Source: Chitinophagaceae bacterium (GTDB lineage Bacteria; Bacteroidota; Bacteroidia; Chitinophagales; Chitinophagaceae). From it: 42,914 nt of DNA. The position numbers were made by a program, and so were the translations under genes. The stretch is from contig SCVJ01000052.1 of NCBI GenBank assembly GCA_004322425.1, forward strand, positions 1 through 42,914. Reading direction: 5' to 3'. This document shows positions 17,295 through 26,265 of the stretch, piece after piece. The notes beneath the pieces were generated by a model, which had not been told where the DNA came from, ran no database searches, and was given only the letters and a program-made list of their open reading frames with translations. Position 1 is the stretch's first letter; every line of letters begins with the position of its first letter.

Positions 17295-17877
17295 AATATT
17301 TTTCTTCTACTAATTGACAAATGATATGTCCAATCAAAATATGACACTCCTGAATTCGTGGAGTGTCATTTGAAGGGACTGTAAGTATATAATCGCTTAA
17401 GGGTTTAAGTTTACCTCCATCTGCTCCTGTTAAACCTATAGTATGAATATTTTTTTTTCGCGCCACTTCAAATGCGCCTACAATATTGGCAGCATTGCCC
17501 GAAGTGGAAATTCCTACTAGCATATCTCCGGAATTTCCAATACCATCAATAATTCTAGAATAAATTTTGTCATAACCGTAATCATTAGCAACAGCAGTTA
17601 AATATGATGTGTTACAATGTAAAGCTTCAGCGGGCAAAGCATTTCTATCTTTATAAAATCGGCCAGAAAATTCAGCAGCTAAATGTTGTGCATCGGCTGC
17701 ACTTCCACCATTGCCACAAAAATACACGCGGTTTTTTGCTTTGAATGTTTCAACCATTAGTGTTACAACACTTTCAATTGTATTCAATAAATTTTCATCT
17801 AGCAAAAGTTGTTGTTTTGTATTTATTGAAGATTCAATAATTTGTTGAATCTTATTTAATGTTGTTATTTTATTCAT
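17287..17877 (-). CDS. gmhA: Sedoheptulose-7-phosphate isomerase
   Basis: A SIS-domain isomerase of 196 residues that makes D-glycero-D-manno-heptose 7-phosphate, the first step of nucleotide-activated heptose synthesis for LPS or S-layer glycans. Family signature: CGNGGSAADAQHLAAEFSGRF, followed by TSYLTAVANDYGYD, GISTSGNAANI, and the C-terminal IQECHILIGHIICQLVE with the active-site His region. It is coupled by overlap to the GmhB-like gene and preceded by two glycosyltransferases. No heptose kinase or nucleotidyltransferase (HldE/HddA/HddC) lies in the window. Confidence 0.93.
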   Translation of the reverse strand: MNKITTLNKIQQIIESSINTKQQLLLDENLLNTIESVVTLMVETFKAKNRVYFCGNGGSAADAQHLAAEFSGRFYKDRNALPAEALHCNTSYLTAVANDYGYDKIYSRIIDGIGNSGDMLVGISTSGNAANIVGAFEVARKKNIHTIGLTGADGGKLKPLSDYILTVPSNDTPRIQECHILIGHIICQLVEEKYFE

Positions 17878-17901
17878 AATTGCTTTTCAGGGAAGTAAAA
17901 C

Positions 17902-19038
17902 TTAAGAAGTTAGTTTGGCTAATTTTAAAATTGCAGTAACCATATTATTCCAGCTGTATTTTTCCTTTTCAGTACGAAGTTGGGGAATAAAATAATTCTC
18001 TCCTAATTCATAAAATTTAAGTATTGCATCAGCAATAGAAGTTGAATCTGGATTTGTGACTAGTCCTACTTTTTCGTGAGGTACATAAGCAGCCAGCGAG
18101 CCAACATTAGTTACAATAATTGGTTTTTCGAAATGATAGGCAAGGGGAGTTACTCCACTTTGAGTAGCTGCCCTATACGGTTGCATAACTACATCTGCAG
18201 CACATAAATAATAGTGCACTTCTGCATCTGGAATAAAATTGGTGTGGAATAATACATTTTCTGTAATGTCTAATTGAGAAACGAGCTGTTTATATTTTGC
18301 TTCACTCTCATAAAATTCTCCAGCAACTAAAAGTTGAATGCTCGATTTTTTTATACGTTCATCTGCCATGGAATGCAATAGAATATCTAATCCTTTGTAC
18401 GCACGAATAAATCCAAAAAATAAAATTATTTTATTTGTAGATGATAGATTTAAAAATTCCCTTGCATCTTTCTTTGAAATGGGGTTTTCAAAATTATCGT
18501 AGGGTGGATGTGGTTCAAATACCGCTGGCTTAGAAACAATAAATTGGTGCAAATCGTTTAGCACATTTTCACTCATTGTAATAAAAGCGTCACAAGAGTT
18601 TAGAAAGTAGCGTGTAAAAATAGAGTCGCCGACTCGTTTCTCATGAGGAATAATATTATCTGCAATACAAATTATTTTACTGTGTTTATTTTTTTTAAGA
18701 ATACGTAAAATAGTTCCAAGTGCTGGTCCCATAAACGGGATCCAAAACCGTACAACAATCAAATCATGTTTTTCTTTTTTCAATAAGTAGCCAACTTTAA
18801 TCCAGTTAATTGGGTTGATTGAATTAATTAATGATCTGATAGAAACAAATGTGGGTGCGGCTTCCGTTGTTGTTTGTGAAGTACCCGGAAAAAGAAAAGA
18901 AGGATATTGCAAACTAAAAGAAACAATTGTACAAGAATGCCCTTTGTCAATAAATTCTTTTGCTAATCGCTGATTAAAAGTAACCATTCCGCCACCGCGA
19001 AGTGGATGTGCAGGTCCTATGATTATAATGTTGCTCAT
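17902..19038 (-). CDS. GT4-family glycosyltransferase
   Basis: A 378-residue GT-B protein. N-terminal nucleotide-binding start IIIGPAHPLRGGGMVTFNQRLA; central IILFFGFIRAYKGLDILL linker typical of GT4; C-terminal QPYRAATQSGVTPLAYHFEKPIIVTNVG donor pocket. The start codon overlaps the GT2 stop by one base (TAATG), so translation is coupled. It is adjacent to gmhA, so a heptose- or LPS-related transfer is possible; the acceptor is unknown. Confidence 0.85.
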   Translation of the reverse strand: MSNIIIIGPAHPLRGGGMVTFNQRLAKEFIDKGHSCTIVSFSLQYPSFLFPGTSQTTTEAAPTFVSIRSLINSINPINWIKVGYLLKKEKHDLIVVRFWIPFMGPALGTILRILKKNKHSKIICIADNIIPHEKRVGDSIFTRYFLNSCDAFITMSENVLNDLHQFIVSKPAVFEPHPPYDNFENPISKKDAREFLNLSSTNKIILFFGFIRAYKGLDILLHSMADERIKKSSIQLLVAGEFYESEAKYKQLVSQLDITENVLFHTNFIPDAEVHYYLCAADVVMQPYRAATQSGVTPLAYHFEKPIIVTNVGSLAAYVPHEKVGLVTNPDSTSIADAILKFYELGENYFIPQLRTEKEKYSWNNMVTAILKLAKLTS

Positions 19039-19979
19039 TACAATCCTACCCGTTTTTCTATGAGGTAAGAATTTTTGCCAGGAGCATTTCTTGAAATAAG
19101 TTCGCCAATAAATCCTGCAAGAAATAGTTGCACTCCAAAAATTGTGGATGTTAATGCTATATAAAATGAAGGACGATTCGTTAATGAAAATGAGCTGTCA
19201 ATAAATTTCGAAATGATTAAGTATATCGCAATACTAAATCCTGTAAGAAAAAATAGCGTTCCCCAAAGTCCGAAAAAGTGCATAGGTCTTTTTGAAAATC
19301 TTCCTACAAAACTGATTGACACTAAATCTAAAAAGCCATTCACAAATCTTTCCCATCCAAATTTTGTAACTCCGTATTTTCTAGCTCGGTGTTCAACTAT
19401 TTTTTCACCAACTTTTTTAAAGCCTGCCCATTTTGCAATAACAGGAATATAACGATGCATCTCACCGTACACTTCAATACTCTTTATAACTTTTTTTCTG
19501 TATGCTTTTAGTCCACAATTAAAATCGTGTAGTGGAATCCCCGTCATTTTTCGAGTAACCGAATTAAATAATTTTGATGGAATATTTTTTGTAATTGTAC
19601 TGTCGTATCGCTTTTTTTTCCAACCACTCACAATATCAAACCCATCTTCCATAATCATACGATGTAATTCCGGAATTTCATCGGGACTATCTTGCATATC
19701 AGCGTCCATGGTAATAATTACATTACCAGTAGCTGCACGAAATCCTTCATTCAACGCGGCTGATTTGCCGTAATTGCGCTGAAATTTTATACCTTTTATC
19801 GAACTGTTCTGAATTCTTAAATGCTCAATTGCTTCCCAAGAATTATCATTACTTCCATCATCGACTAAGATGATTTCGTAGGATAAATTTTTTGTTTCCA
19901 ACACATGTTTTATCCATTCGCATAATTCCGGAAGCGATTCAGCTTCGTTGTATAATGGGATGACAAGAGATATTTCCAT
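19038..19979 (-). CDS. GT2 glycosyltransferase, DPM1/GtrB-like membrane type
   Basis: A 313-residue protein with a GT-A domain (opening SLVIPLYNEAESLPEL, VDDGS, metal-binding MDADMQD at ~91-97) followed by two C-terminal membrane helices (~235-257 and ~272-294) and a short basic tail. This architecture is that of polyisoprenyl-phosphate sugar transferases (GtrB, DPM1/ArnC type), which load a sugar on undecaprenyl phosphate at the inner membrane. It lies 11 nt after the DUF4199 gene and overlaps the next GT4 by 1 nt. Confidence 0.88.
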   Translation of the reverse strand: MEISLVIPLYNEAESLPELCEWIKHVLETKNLSYEIILVDDGSNDNSWEAIEHLRIQNSSIKGIKFQRNYGKSAALNEGFRAATGNVIITMDADMQDSPDEIPELHRMIMEDGFDIVSGWKKKRYDSTITKNIPSKLFNSVTRKMTGIPLHDFNCGLKAYRKKVIKSIEVYGEMHRYIPVIAKWAGFKKVGEKIVEHRARKYGVTKFGWERFVNGFLDLVSISFVGRFSKRPMHFFGLWGTLFFLTGFSIAIYLIISKFIDSSFSLTNRPSFYIALTSTIFGVQLFLAGFIGELISRNAPGKNSYLIEKRVGL

Positions 19980-19990
19980 TACGTATTAGT

Positions 19991-20500
19991 TTATTCAAAT
20001 GGAGTTGAAGGATTTTTTTTAGTAACTGCAGCACCAATCAAAGAAGCAATAGCACCCATAATTAAATAGCCAACAAGAGCACCACCAATCATAAACACTG
20101 TGAAATATTTTTGCGTCATGCTCAACGCCATTTCAATTTGTTCTTCAGTCATTTGCTCATTCTTCTCCATTTCTTGTCGCGCCATATCCATCGCCGTTTC
20201 TTTTATTTCAGGATAAAGTAAAACAAAGACAACAGAAAAGGCAATCATCATACAAGTAATAATGGAGGATACTTTAAATCCGTGAGAAAAAATATTTCCG
20301 AAACTTATCATATTATCATTTTCCTTGCCATAGCTAATACAAGCCCACATAACGCCGGTCATGAAAATTAAATAACCAATCCACTGTGTCCATTTTTGAG
20401 TTTGAAAACCGGCTACATAAAATCCAACACTGATCACGATAAGTAATCCAGAAATAAGTAAACCCTTTTGTAGGGTTGTAATTTTTTTATCTTGTTCCAT
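19991..20500 (-). CDS. DUF4199 membrane protein
   Basis: A 169-residue protein with four hydrophobic helices (~13-30, 38-55, 75-96, 132-158) and an acidic, Met/Glu-rich loop (EIKETAMDMARQEMEKNEQM region) between helices 3 and 4. The layout, including the ISYGKENDNMISFGNIFSHGF segment after helix 2, matches the Bacteroidota DUF4199 family, whose function is unknown. It sits 9 nt after the dihydroorotase-like gene and 11 nt before the GT2 gene, in one operon. No catalytic residues are evident. Confidence 0.8.
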   Translation of the reverse strand: MEQDKKITTLQKGLLISGLLIVISVGFYVAGFQTQKWTQWIGYLIFMTGVMWACISYGKENDNMISFGNIFSHGFKVSSIITCMMIAFSVVFVLLYPEIKETAMDMARQEMEKNEQMTEEQIEMALSMTQKYFTVFMIGGALVGYLIMGAIASLIGAAVTKKNPSTPFE

Positions 20501-20509
20501 TTAATTGTT

Positions 20510-21775
20510 TTAAGGATTCAAAAATACTTGCTGTTTATTAATTATACCAATAACTTTTCCTGTAAATTTTTTTCCAATAAAAGGAGAGTTGGCTGATTTA
20601 GATTGAATTGATTTTTCCGAATAAACAAATTCCTTTTTAGGTAGAAACAATGTTATCGTTGCTGGTGCACCTTTTTTAATTGTTGCACTTGGGAGATTAA
20701 AAATAGTTCTAGGATTGATAGCAAGCAGTTCTACCCATTTGTCGTCTTTTAATTCGGGCATAGAAGTTTTTAAAACACTAAAAGCAGTTTCCAATCCGGT
20801 CATACCAAATTGTGCATATTCAAATTCGCATACTTTGCTGTCTTTTTCGTGTGGTTGATGATGAGTGGCAATGCAATCAATCACTCCATCTACAATTGCT
20901 TTTCTTAAAGCTTTGCGATCTGCTGCAGTGCGAATAGGAGGATTTACTTTCAAATTAGTATCGTAATCTTTTATGTCTTCATCACAAAAGAAAAGATGAT
21001 GTGGTGTAACTGAACAACTAATATTGACACCTTCTTTTTTACTTTTTTTAATTTGATCAATTGATTCTTTTGCAGCAACTCCAGTTATGTGAAGTTGAGA
21101 ATTTGCATAATTCGCTAATTTAATATCTCTTGTCACCATTAATTCTTCTGCAATGGAGGGTTTGCCACTGAGTCCCAATTTTACAGAAACAATTCCTTCA
21201 TTAATTAAACCGTGGGCATTTATACTTTTGTCATCTGGAATTTGAATTAAAATACCATCAAAAGCTTTTACATATTGCAATGCTTTTGTTAATAACGATG
21301 AAGACTGAATAGAATTTGTTCCGTCGCTAAAAGCAATGGCTCCAGCTTTTTTCATGTCATACATTTCTGCTAGGTAACTGCCTTCTGCATTTTTTGAAAT
21401 AGCTCCAATAGGATGTAACGTTACTGGAAGTTTTTTTGATTTTTGATGGATATAATTTATTTGAGCTTTTGAATCAACTACTGGCCTAGTATTGGGAATT
21501 AAAAATACATCTGTAAATCCACCTGAAGCAGCAGCTTTTACACCGCTTTCTATTGTTTCTTTTTGTTCAAAACCAGGGTCACAAAAATTTGCAAAAACAT
21601 CAACCCATCCCGGTGAAATACATAACCCCGATACATTAATAATTTGGTCAACCGTAGAAGAAATTTTTCTGCTTAATTGAACAATCGTTCCATTGTCGAT
21701 TAAAATGTCTAGTGTTTGTCCGTTAAAAGGAGAGTGGGAATCAATAACCTTTGCTTGCTTAATGAGTAGTTTCAT
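20510..21775 (-). CDS. Dihydroorotase-like amidohydrolase, probably inactive (PyrC'-type)
   Basis: A 421-residue amidohydrolase-fold protein most like class I dihydroorotase (GGFTDVFLIPNTRPVVDS, GAIAFSDG, SVTPHHLFF, NPPIRTAADR). The metal-binding HxH after strand 1 is replaced (VDVFANF: F61, N63). The strand-6 His is Gly (HITGVAA, G232) and the catalytic TDH becomes THH (H305). Only the PHH motif (H259) is retained. This pattern fits the non-catalytic PyrC' proteins that hold aspartate transcarbamoylase in a complex in some bacteria. Standard annotation would call it pyrC. It heads the reverse-strand operon and is divergent from the pyrimidine-degradation operon. Confidence 0.85.
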   Translation of the reverse strand: MKLLIKQAKVIDSHSPFNGQTLDILIDNGTIVQLSRKISSTVDQIINVSGLCISPGWVDVFANFCDPGFEQKETIESGVKAAASGGFTDVFLIPNTRPVVDSKAQINYIHQKSKKLPVTLHPIGAISKNAEGSYLAEMYDMKKAGAIAFSDGTNSIQSSSLLTKALQYVKAFDGILIQIPDDKSINAHGLINEGIVSVKLGLSGKPSIAEELMVTRDIKLANYANSQLHITGVAAKESIDQIKKSKKEGVNISCSVTPHHLFFCDEDIKDYDTNLKVNPPIRTAADRKALRKAIVDGVIDCIATHHQPHEKDSKVCEFEYAQFGMTGLETAFSVLKTSMPELKDDKWVELLAINPRTIFNLPSATIKKGAPATITLFLPKKEFVYSEKSIQSKSANSPFIGKKFTGKVIGIINKQQVFLNP

Positions 21776-21832
21776 TAAGGATCAAAGTTAAGGCATGTTT
21801 CATGAAAATAGTATAAATGAAAAATTGTTTTT

Positions 21833-21840
21833 CAAACATA
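21833..21840 (-). promoter_or_regulatory. -7 box for the dihydroorotase-like operon
   Basis: Reads TATGTTTG on the reverse strand, matching TAnnTTTG; transcription would start near 21826, giving a ~50-nt leader. A second match, TAACTTTG (21783-21790), is so close to the ATG that it would give a nearly leaderless transcript. Neither has a clear -33 TTG. Confidence 0.35.
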
Positions 21841-21886
21841 CAAATTGGCTAAAAAGAGTTTACTCATAATAGTTTTTAAACAACTG

Positions 21887-21922
21887 ACTGGTATAAAATG
21901 CCCAGTAATTTTAGTATATTTA
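21887..21922 (+). promoter_or_regulatory. Candidate control region of the pyrimidine-catabolic operon
   Basis: ACTGG (21887-21891) and CCAGT (21902-21906) form a 5-bp inverted repeat with a 10-nt spacer, just before TATATTTA (21915-21922), a near match to TAnnTTTG. Placement suggests an operator overlapping the promoter of the downstream operon. The repeat is short and only one instance was found. Confidence 0.3.
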
Positions 21923-21965
21923 TGCCTTGCAATTTTGAAAAATAAAGTTCAAAGAAATTACTTTT

Positions 21966-23423
21966 ATGAAATATTCAGCTGTACAGAATTTTATCAACGG
22001 AAAATTTGTTACTAGCTCAGCAACTCGTACACTCGAAGTCATATCTCCAATTGATGGGAATTTGTTATCGACTGTTCCCATGTCAACTTCAAAAGATCTT
22101 GATAAAGCAGTGAAAGAAGCAAAGACAGCTTTTCCTGCATGGAGTAAAACACCAATAAAAGAAAGGGTGCAGGTTTTCTTTCGCTATAAAACATTACTAG
22201 AAAAGAATTTGAAAGAACTTGCTGAATTGTGCAGTGAGGAAAATGGAAAGACGTTTAATGAATCAGTAGCAGAAATTGAAAAATGTATTGAACTAACAGA
22301 GTTTGCAACTTCACTTCCACAATTAGTAACCGGAGAAATATTAGAAGTAAGTAAAGGAGTTGAGTGTAGAACTGAACATGTACCATTGGGAGTCGTTGCT
22401 TCAATAGTTCCATTCAATTTTCCTGCAATGGTTCCTAATTGGACCCTTCCAAACGCTATTGCGCTCGGAAATTGTATGATTATAAAACCGTCAGAAAAAG
22501 TTCCAATGTGTTGTGGAAAATTAGCTGAGCTTTTAAAAGAAGCGGGTTTGCCCGATGGGGTTTTCAATATTGTTCATGGCGATGTAGAAATTGTAGAAGC
22601 TATTTGTGATCATCCCGGTATTGAAGCCGTTTCATTTGTTGGTTCTACAAAAGTTGCCAAAATAGTTTATCAAAGAGCTACTAAAAATTATAAAAGGGCT
22701 TTAGCATTAGGTGGTGCAAAAAATCATTTGCTGGTTTTACCCGATGCAATTCCTGGAATGACGGCACAAAATGTGGCTGCTAGTATGAGTGGTTGCGCTG
22801 GACAGCGATGTATGGCTGCATCGGCAATGATTGGCGTTGGCAATGTTGATAGTATCATTGATAAAATATGCGAAGAAGCACGAAAAATTATTCCTGGCAA
22901 AAATCTGGGAGCAGTTATTAGTAAAGAAAGCAAAGAAAGAATTGAAAGATATATTGGCGAAGCAGAAAGAGACGGTGCAAAAATTTTATTGGATGGTCGC
23001 AATGTAATTGTGAAAGGAAAAGAAAATGGAACTTATGTTGGACCAACGGTGATTGATTTTGTAAAACCCGAAATGAGTGTTGCCACCGAAGAAATTTTCG
23101 GACCAGTTATTTCAATTATCAGAACCAATACTGTGGATGAAGCCTTGGCAATTGAAAATGCAAGTCCTTATGGCAATGCGGCTTCAGTTTTTACTCAAAA
23201 TGGAGGAATGGCTCGATACATTATTGATCGCGCTAGTGCCGGTATGATTGGTGTGAATGTGGGAGTACCCGTGCCAAGAGAACCTTTTTCTTTTGGTGGA
23301 TGGAATGAAAGCAAGTTTGGTGTAGGTGATATTACTGGTAAAAGTTCAATTGAATTTTGGACAAAATTAAAAAAGAGTACAACTAAATGGAATGCAGAAT
23401 CTGGAGTTAATTGGATGAGCTAA
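21966..23423 (+). CDS. mmsA: CoA-acylating (methyl)malonate-semialdehyde dehydrogenase
   Basis: A 485-residue aldehyde dehydrogenase that converts methylmalonate semialdehyde to propionyl-CoA, or malonate semialdehyde to acetyl-CoA, with NAD+, CoA and CO2 release. Nucleophile C282 is in GQRCMA. The usual general-base Glu of LELGGK is replaced in ALGGAKNH, as is typical for the CoA-dependent MMSDH/IolA subgroup. In this operon it is the natural last step of uracil/thymine breakdown, consuming the semialdehyde made by the aminotransferase encoded 13 nt downstream. It is the first gene behind a 190-bp divergent promoter region. Confidence 0.93.
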   Translation: MKYSAVQNFINGKFVTSSATRTLEVISPIDGNLLSTVPMSTSKDLDKAVKEAKTAFPAWSKTPIKERVQVFFRYKTLLEKNLKELAELCSEENGKTFNESVAEIEKCIELTEFATSLPQLVTGEILEVSKGVECRTEHVPLGVVASIVPFNFPAMVPNWTLPNAIALGNCMIIKPSEKVPMCCGKLAELLKEAGLPDGVFNIVHGDVEIVEAICDHPGIEAVSFVGSTKVAKIVYQRATKNYKRALALGGAKNHLLVLPDAIPGMTAQNVAASMSGCAGQRCMAASAMIGVGNVDSIIDKICEEARKIIPGKNLGAVISKESKERIERYIGEAERDGAKILLDGRNVIVKGKENGTYVGPTVIDFVKPEMSVATEEIFGPVISIIRTNTVDEALAIENASPYGNAASVFTQNGGMARYIIDRASAGMIGVNVGVPVPREPFSFGGWNESKFGVGDITGKSSIEFWTKLKKSTTKWNAESGVNWMS

Positions 23424-23436
23424 TAACAAAATAACT

Positions 23437-24780
23437 ATGAACACAAAAACTATGAGTGAAGCAACAGAAATTATTCAAGATAATCTTGAATACACAATGT
23501 TTTCTTGGAGTAAGCAAAAAGGTCTTGCACCAATTGCTGTAAAACATGCCGAAGGAGTTTATCTATACGACTACGATGGAAAACGATTTATAGATTTTTC
23601 ATCAGGATTGATGAATGTGAATATTGGACATGGAAACCAACGAGTAACCGATGCCGTAATAAAGCAAATGCAGGAAGTAGCGTATGTAACTCCGAGTTGT
23701 GTAACAAAAGTTCGAGGCGAATTAGGAAAAAAACTAGCAGAAATTTGCCCCGGCGATTTGAATAAATCTTTCTTTACACTTTGCGGCGCTACATCAATTG
23801 AGAATGGAATCAAATTGGCAAGATTATATACAGGTCGTCATAAAATATTATCACGCTATCAATCATATCATGGAGCATCGTATGGAGCCATGTCTGCAAG
23901 TGGAGATCCACGGCGTTTACAAATGGATGCACAACAATCACCCAATTTTGTTCATTTCGATCTACCTTATTTATATCGTTGGGAATATGGTCAAGAAAAT
24001 TTATTGAAAGAAGCAATTGCAAGTCTTGAAAGAGTAATTGCATATGAAGGACCCGGTAACATTGCTGGTATTTTGTTAGAAGGCGAATCTGGTTCTTCAG
24101 GTTGTTTACAATATCCTCTCGGTTACTTAAAAGCGGTGAGAGAAATTTGTAACCGAAATGGAATATTATTAATTATGGATGAAGTGATGAGTGGTTTTGG
24201 AAGAACCGGCAAATGGTTTGGATTTCAAAATCATGAGATCGTTCCAGATATGATTGCAATGGCAAAAGGATTGACATGTGGTTACTTACCGTTTGGTTGT
24301 TTAATGGTAAGTGATAAAGTTGCTTCCAAATTTGACGATACTATGTTACCAATGGGTCTCACATATTCTGCGCATCCGGTAAGTTGTGCCGCTGCATTAG
24401 AAACTTTAAAAATTTATGAAGATGAAGGGTTGATTGAAAACTGTGTTGCAATGGGAAATTATGTAAATGATCAGGTTGATTTATTAAAACAAAAACATCC
24501 AAGTATTGGTGATTTTAGAAACACAGGTTTGTTGGGATGTATTGAATTGGTGAAGAATAGAAAAACAAAAGAACCCCTTGCGCCTTTCAATGCGAAACCA
24601 GATGAAATGGTTGTGATGAATAAGGTGGCAGCAAAAATTAAAGAATTAGGAATGTGCACTTTTGTGCGATGGAATTATATTTTTATAGCACCACCACTTT
24701 GTGTTACAAAAGAGCAGATTGATGAAGGATTGGCAATAATTAGTGAGGCGATAAAGATTGCAGACGAAAACTGCAATTAA
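23437..24780 (+). CDS. Class III omega-aminotransferase, probably beta-alanine transaminase
   Basis: A 447-residue PLP aminotransferase of class III: FSSGLMNVNIGHGN, FTLCGATSIENGIKLAR, YQSYHGASYGAMS, IMDEVMSGFGRTG (D248 contacts PLP) and PLP-lysine K277 in MAMAKGLTCGYLPFG-like context. Operon position between a malonate-semialdehyde dehydrogenase and a nucleobase permease points to beta-alanine (and 3-aminoisobutyrate) as the amino donor. Pyruvate or 2-oxoglutarate would be the acceptor; this cannot be decided by eye. ATG 23437 is taken; a second ATG five codons in (23452) is possible. Confidence 0.88.
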   Translation: MNTKTMSEATEIIQDNLEYTMFSWSKQKGLAPIAVKHAEGVYLYDYDGKRFIDFSSGLMNVNIGHGNQRVTDAVIKQMQEVAYVTPSCVTKVRGELGKKLAEICPGDLNKSFFTLCGATSIENGIKLARLYTGRHKILSRYQSYHGASYGAMSASGDPRRLQMDAQQSPNFVHFDLPYLYRWEYGQENLLKEAIASLERVIAYEGPGNIAGILLEGESGSSGCLQYPLGYLKAVREICNRNGILLIMDEVMSGFGRTGKWFGFQNHEIVPDMIAMAKGLTCGYLPFGCLMVSDKVASKFDDTMLPMGLTYSAHPVSCAAALETLKIYEDEGLIENCVAMGNYVNDQVDLLKQKHPSIGDFRNTGLLGCIELVKNRKTKEPLAPFNAKPDEMVVMNKVAAKIKELGMCTFVRWNYIFIAPPLCVTKEQIDEGLAIISEAIKIADENCN

Positions 24781-24807
24781 AAATTCAACATTTATAACAC
24801 CTCATTT

Positions 24808-26247
24808 ATGCAAGGACTAGAAACTGCTGATAGTTCACTCATCAATGATGACTTGGCGCCAATTCCTCAATCGAATAGAACTTGGGGTACTTGGAATTAT
24901 GCAGTGTTGTGGATTAGCATGAGTCTTTGCATTCCCACATATATGTTGGCTAGTTCTCTCATTGAAGGTGGTATGAATTGGTGGCAAGCAATTTGTACTA
25001 TCTTTTTAGGGAATTCAATTGTTCTAATTCCAATGATTTTAAATGGACATGCCGGTGCTAAATACGGTATTCCTTTTCCTGTTTTTGCAAGAGCAAGTTT
25101 TGGAACTAAAGGAGCAAACATTCCTGCATTACTTCGTGCAATTGTTGCGTGCGGTTGGTTTGGTATTCAAACATGGATTGGCGGAGCATCTATTTATAAT
25201 TTAATCAGAGCTTGGAATCCTTCATTGGCAGAAATAGATCATTCTGCAATGTTTCCTCAGGTATTGCCAATGATTTGTTTTCTTGCATTCTGGTTGTTGA
25301 ACATGTTTATTGTTTATTTAGGCGTTGAAAGTATTCGAAAGCTATTAGTTTTTAAAGCAATTTTTCTTCCATTTGCAGCTTTGTTACTATTAGCTTGGGC
25401 AATTACTGCAGCTAATGGATTTGGGCCTATATTGAGTCAGCCATCGAAACTTTCTGGAGCTGCTTTTTGGAATTATTTTTTTCCTGCCTTAACAGGAATG
25501 GTTGGTTTTTGGGCTACACTTTCATTAAATATTCCTGACTTTACTCGTTATGCAAAATCACAAAGAGCGCAAATGAAAGGACAAGCAATAGGACTGCCTT
25601 CTTCTATGACCGTATTTGCGTTTATTGGAGTTGTGGTTACTTCTGCTACTGCCATTATTTATGGGCAAACAGAATGGGACATTGTAAAACTTGCTGGAAA
25701 ATTTGAAGACAAAATGATTGTGAGTTTTGCTATGATTGGAATAGTTATTTCTACGTTGGCAACTAATATTGCCGCAAATATTGTAAGTCCAGCAAATGAT
25801 TTTTCTAATCTTTCTCCCAAGAAAATAAATTTCAGAATAGGTGGTTACATTACTGGAATAATTGGAGTGTTGATTTTTCCTTGGAAATTGATTGCTACTC
25901 CTGGCGGTTATATTTTTACTTGGTTGATTGCTTACTCTAGTTTATTGGGACCTGTGGGTGGAATATTGATTGCAGACTATTATTTCATACGAAAGAAAAT
26001 TCTTTCTACCAATGATTTGTACAAACATGATGGCATTTATGGTTTTAAAAATGGATTCAATTCAATCGCCATAGTTGCTTTGCTAGCCGGTATTTTACCC
26101 AATCTTCCAGGATTTTTATTACAGATTAATGTTGTTTCCAATAGTTTATTTCCAACTTGGGTAAGCAGTTTATATAATTATGCATGGTTTGTTGGTTTTT
26201 TTGCAAGCGGTTTTGTATATTGGATATTAACCAAAAGAAAAAATTAA
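24808..26247 (+). CDS. NCS1-family nucleobase permease
   Basis: A 479-residue membrane protein with about 12 hydrophobic helices. NCS1 hallmarks are NRTWGTWNYAVLWISMS at helix 1, GAKYGIPFPVFARASFG, and IVACGWFGIQTWIGG (substrate and Na+ site region of Mhp1-type carriers). The family imports uracil, allantoin, cytosine or hydantoins by cation symport. Embedded in a pyrimidine-degradation operon, uracil or thymine (or dihydropyrimidines) is the likely cargo. It lies 27 nt after the aminotransferase and 18 nt before hydA. Confidence 0.9.
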   Translation: MQGLETADSSLINDDLAPIPQSNRTWGTWNYAVLWISMSLCIPTYMLASSLIEGGMNWWQAICTIFLGNSIVLIPMILNGHAGAKYGIPFPVFARASFGTKGANIPALLRAIVACGWFGIQTWIGGASIYNLIRAWNPSLAEIDHSAMFPQVLPMICFLAFWLLNMFIVYLGVESIRKLLVFKAIFLPFAALLLLAWAITAANGFGPILSQPSKLSGAAFWNYFFPALTGMVGFWATLSLNIPDFTRYAKSQRAQMKGQAIGLPSSMTVFAFIGVVVTSATAIIYGQTEWDIVKLAGKFEDKMIVSFAMIGIVISTLATNIAANIVSPANDFSNLSPKKINFRIGGYITGIIGVLIFPWKLIATPGGYIFTWLIAYSSLLGPVGGILIADYYFIRKKILSTNDLYKHDGIYGFKNGFNSIAIVALLAGILPNLPGFLLQINVVSNSLFPTWVSSLYNYAWFVGFFASGFVYWILTKRKN

Positions 26248-26265
26248 GAACTCAAACTCTAAAAG

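Noticed and set aside
20510-21775. Labelling this gene functional pyrC
   Set aside because: Both HxH residues, the strand-6 His and the catalytic Asp are replaced.
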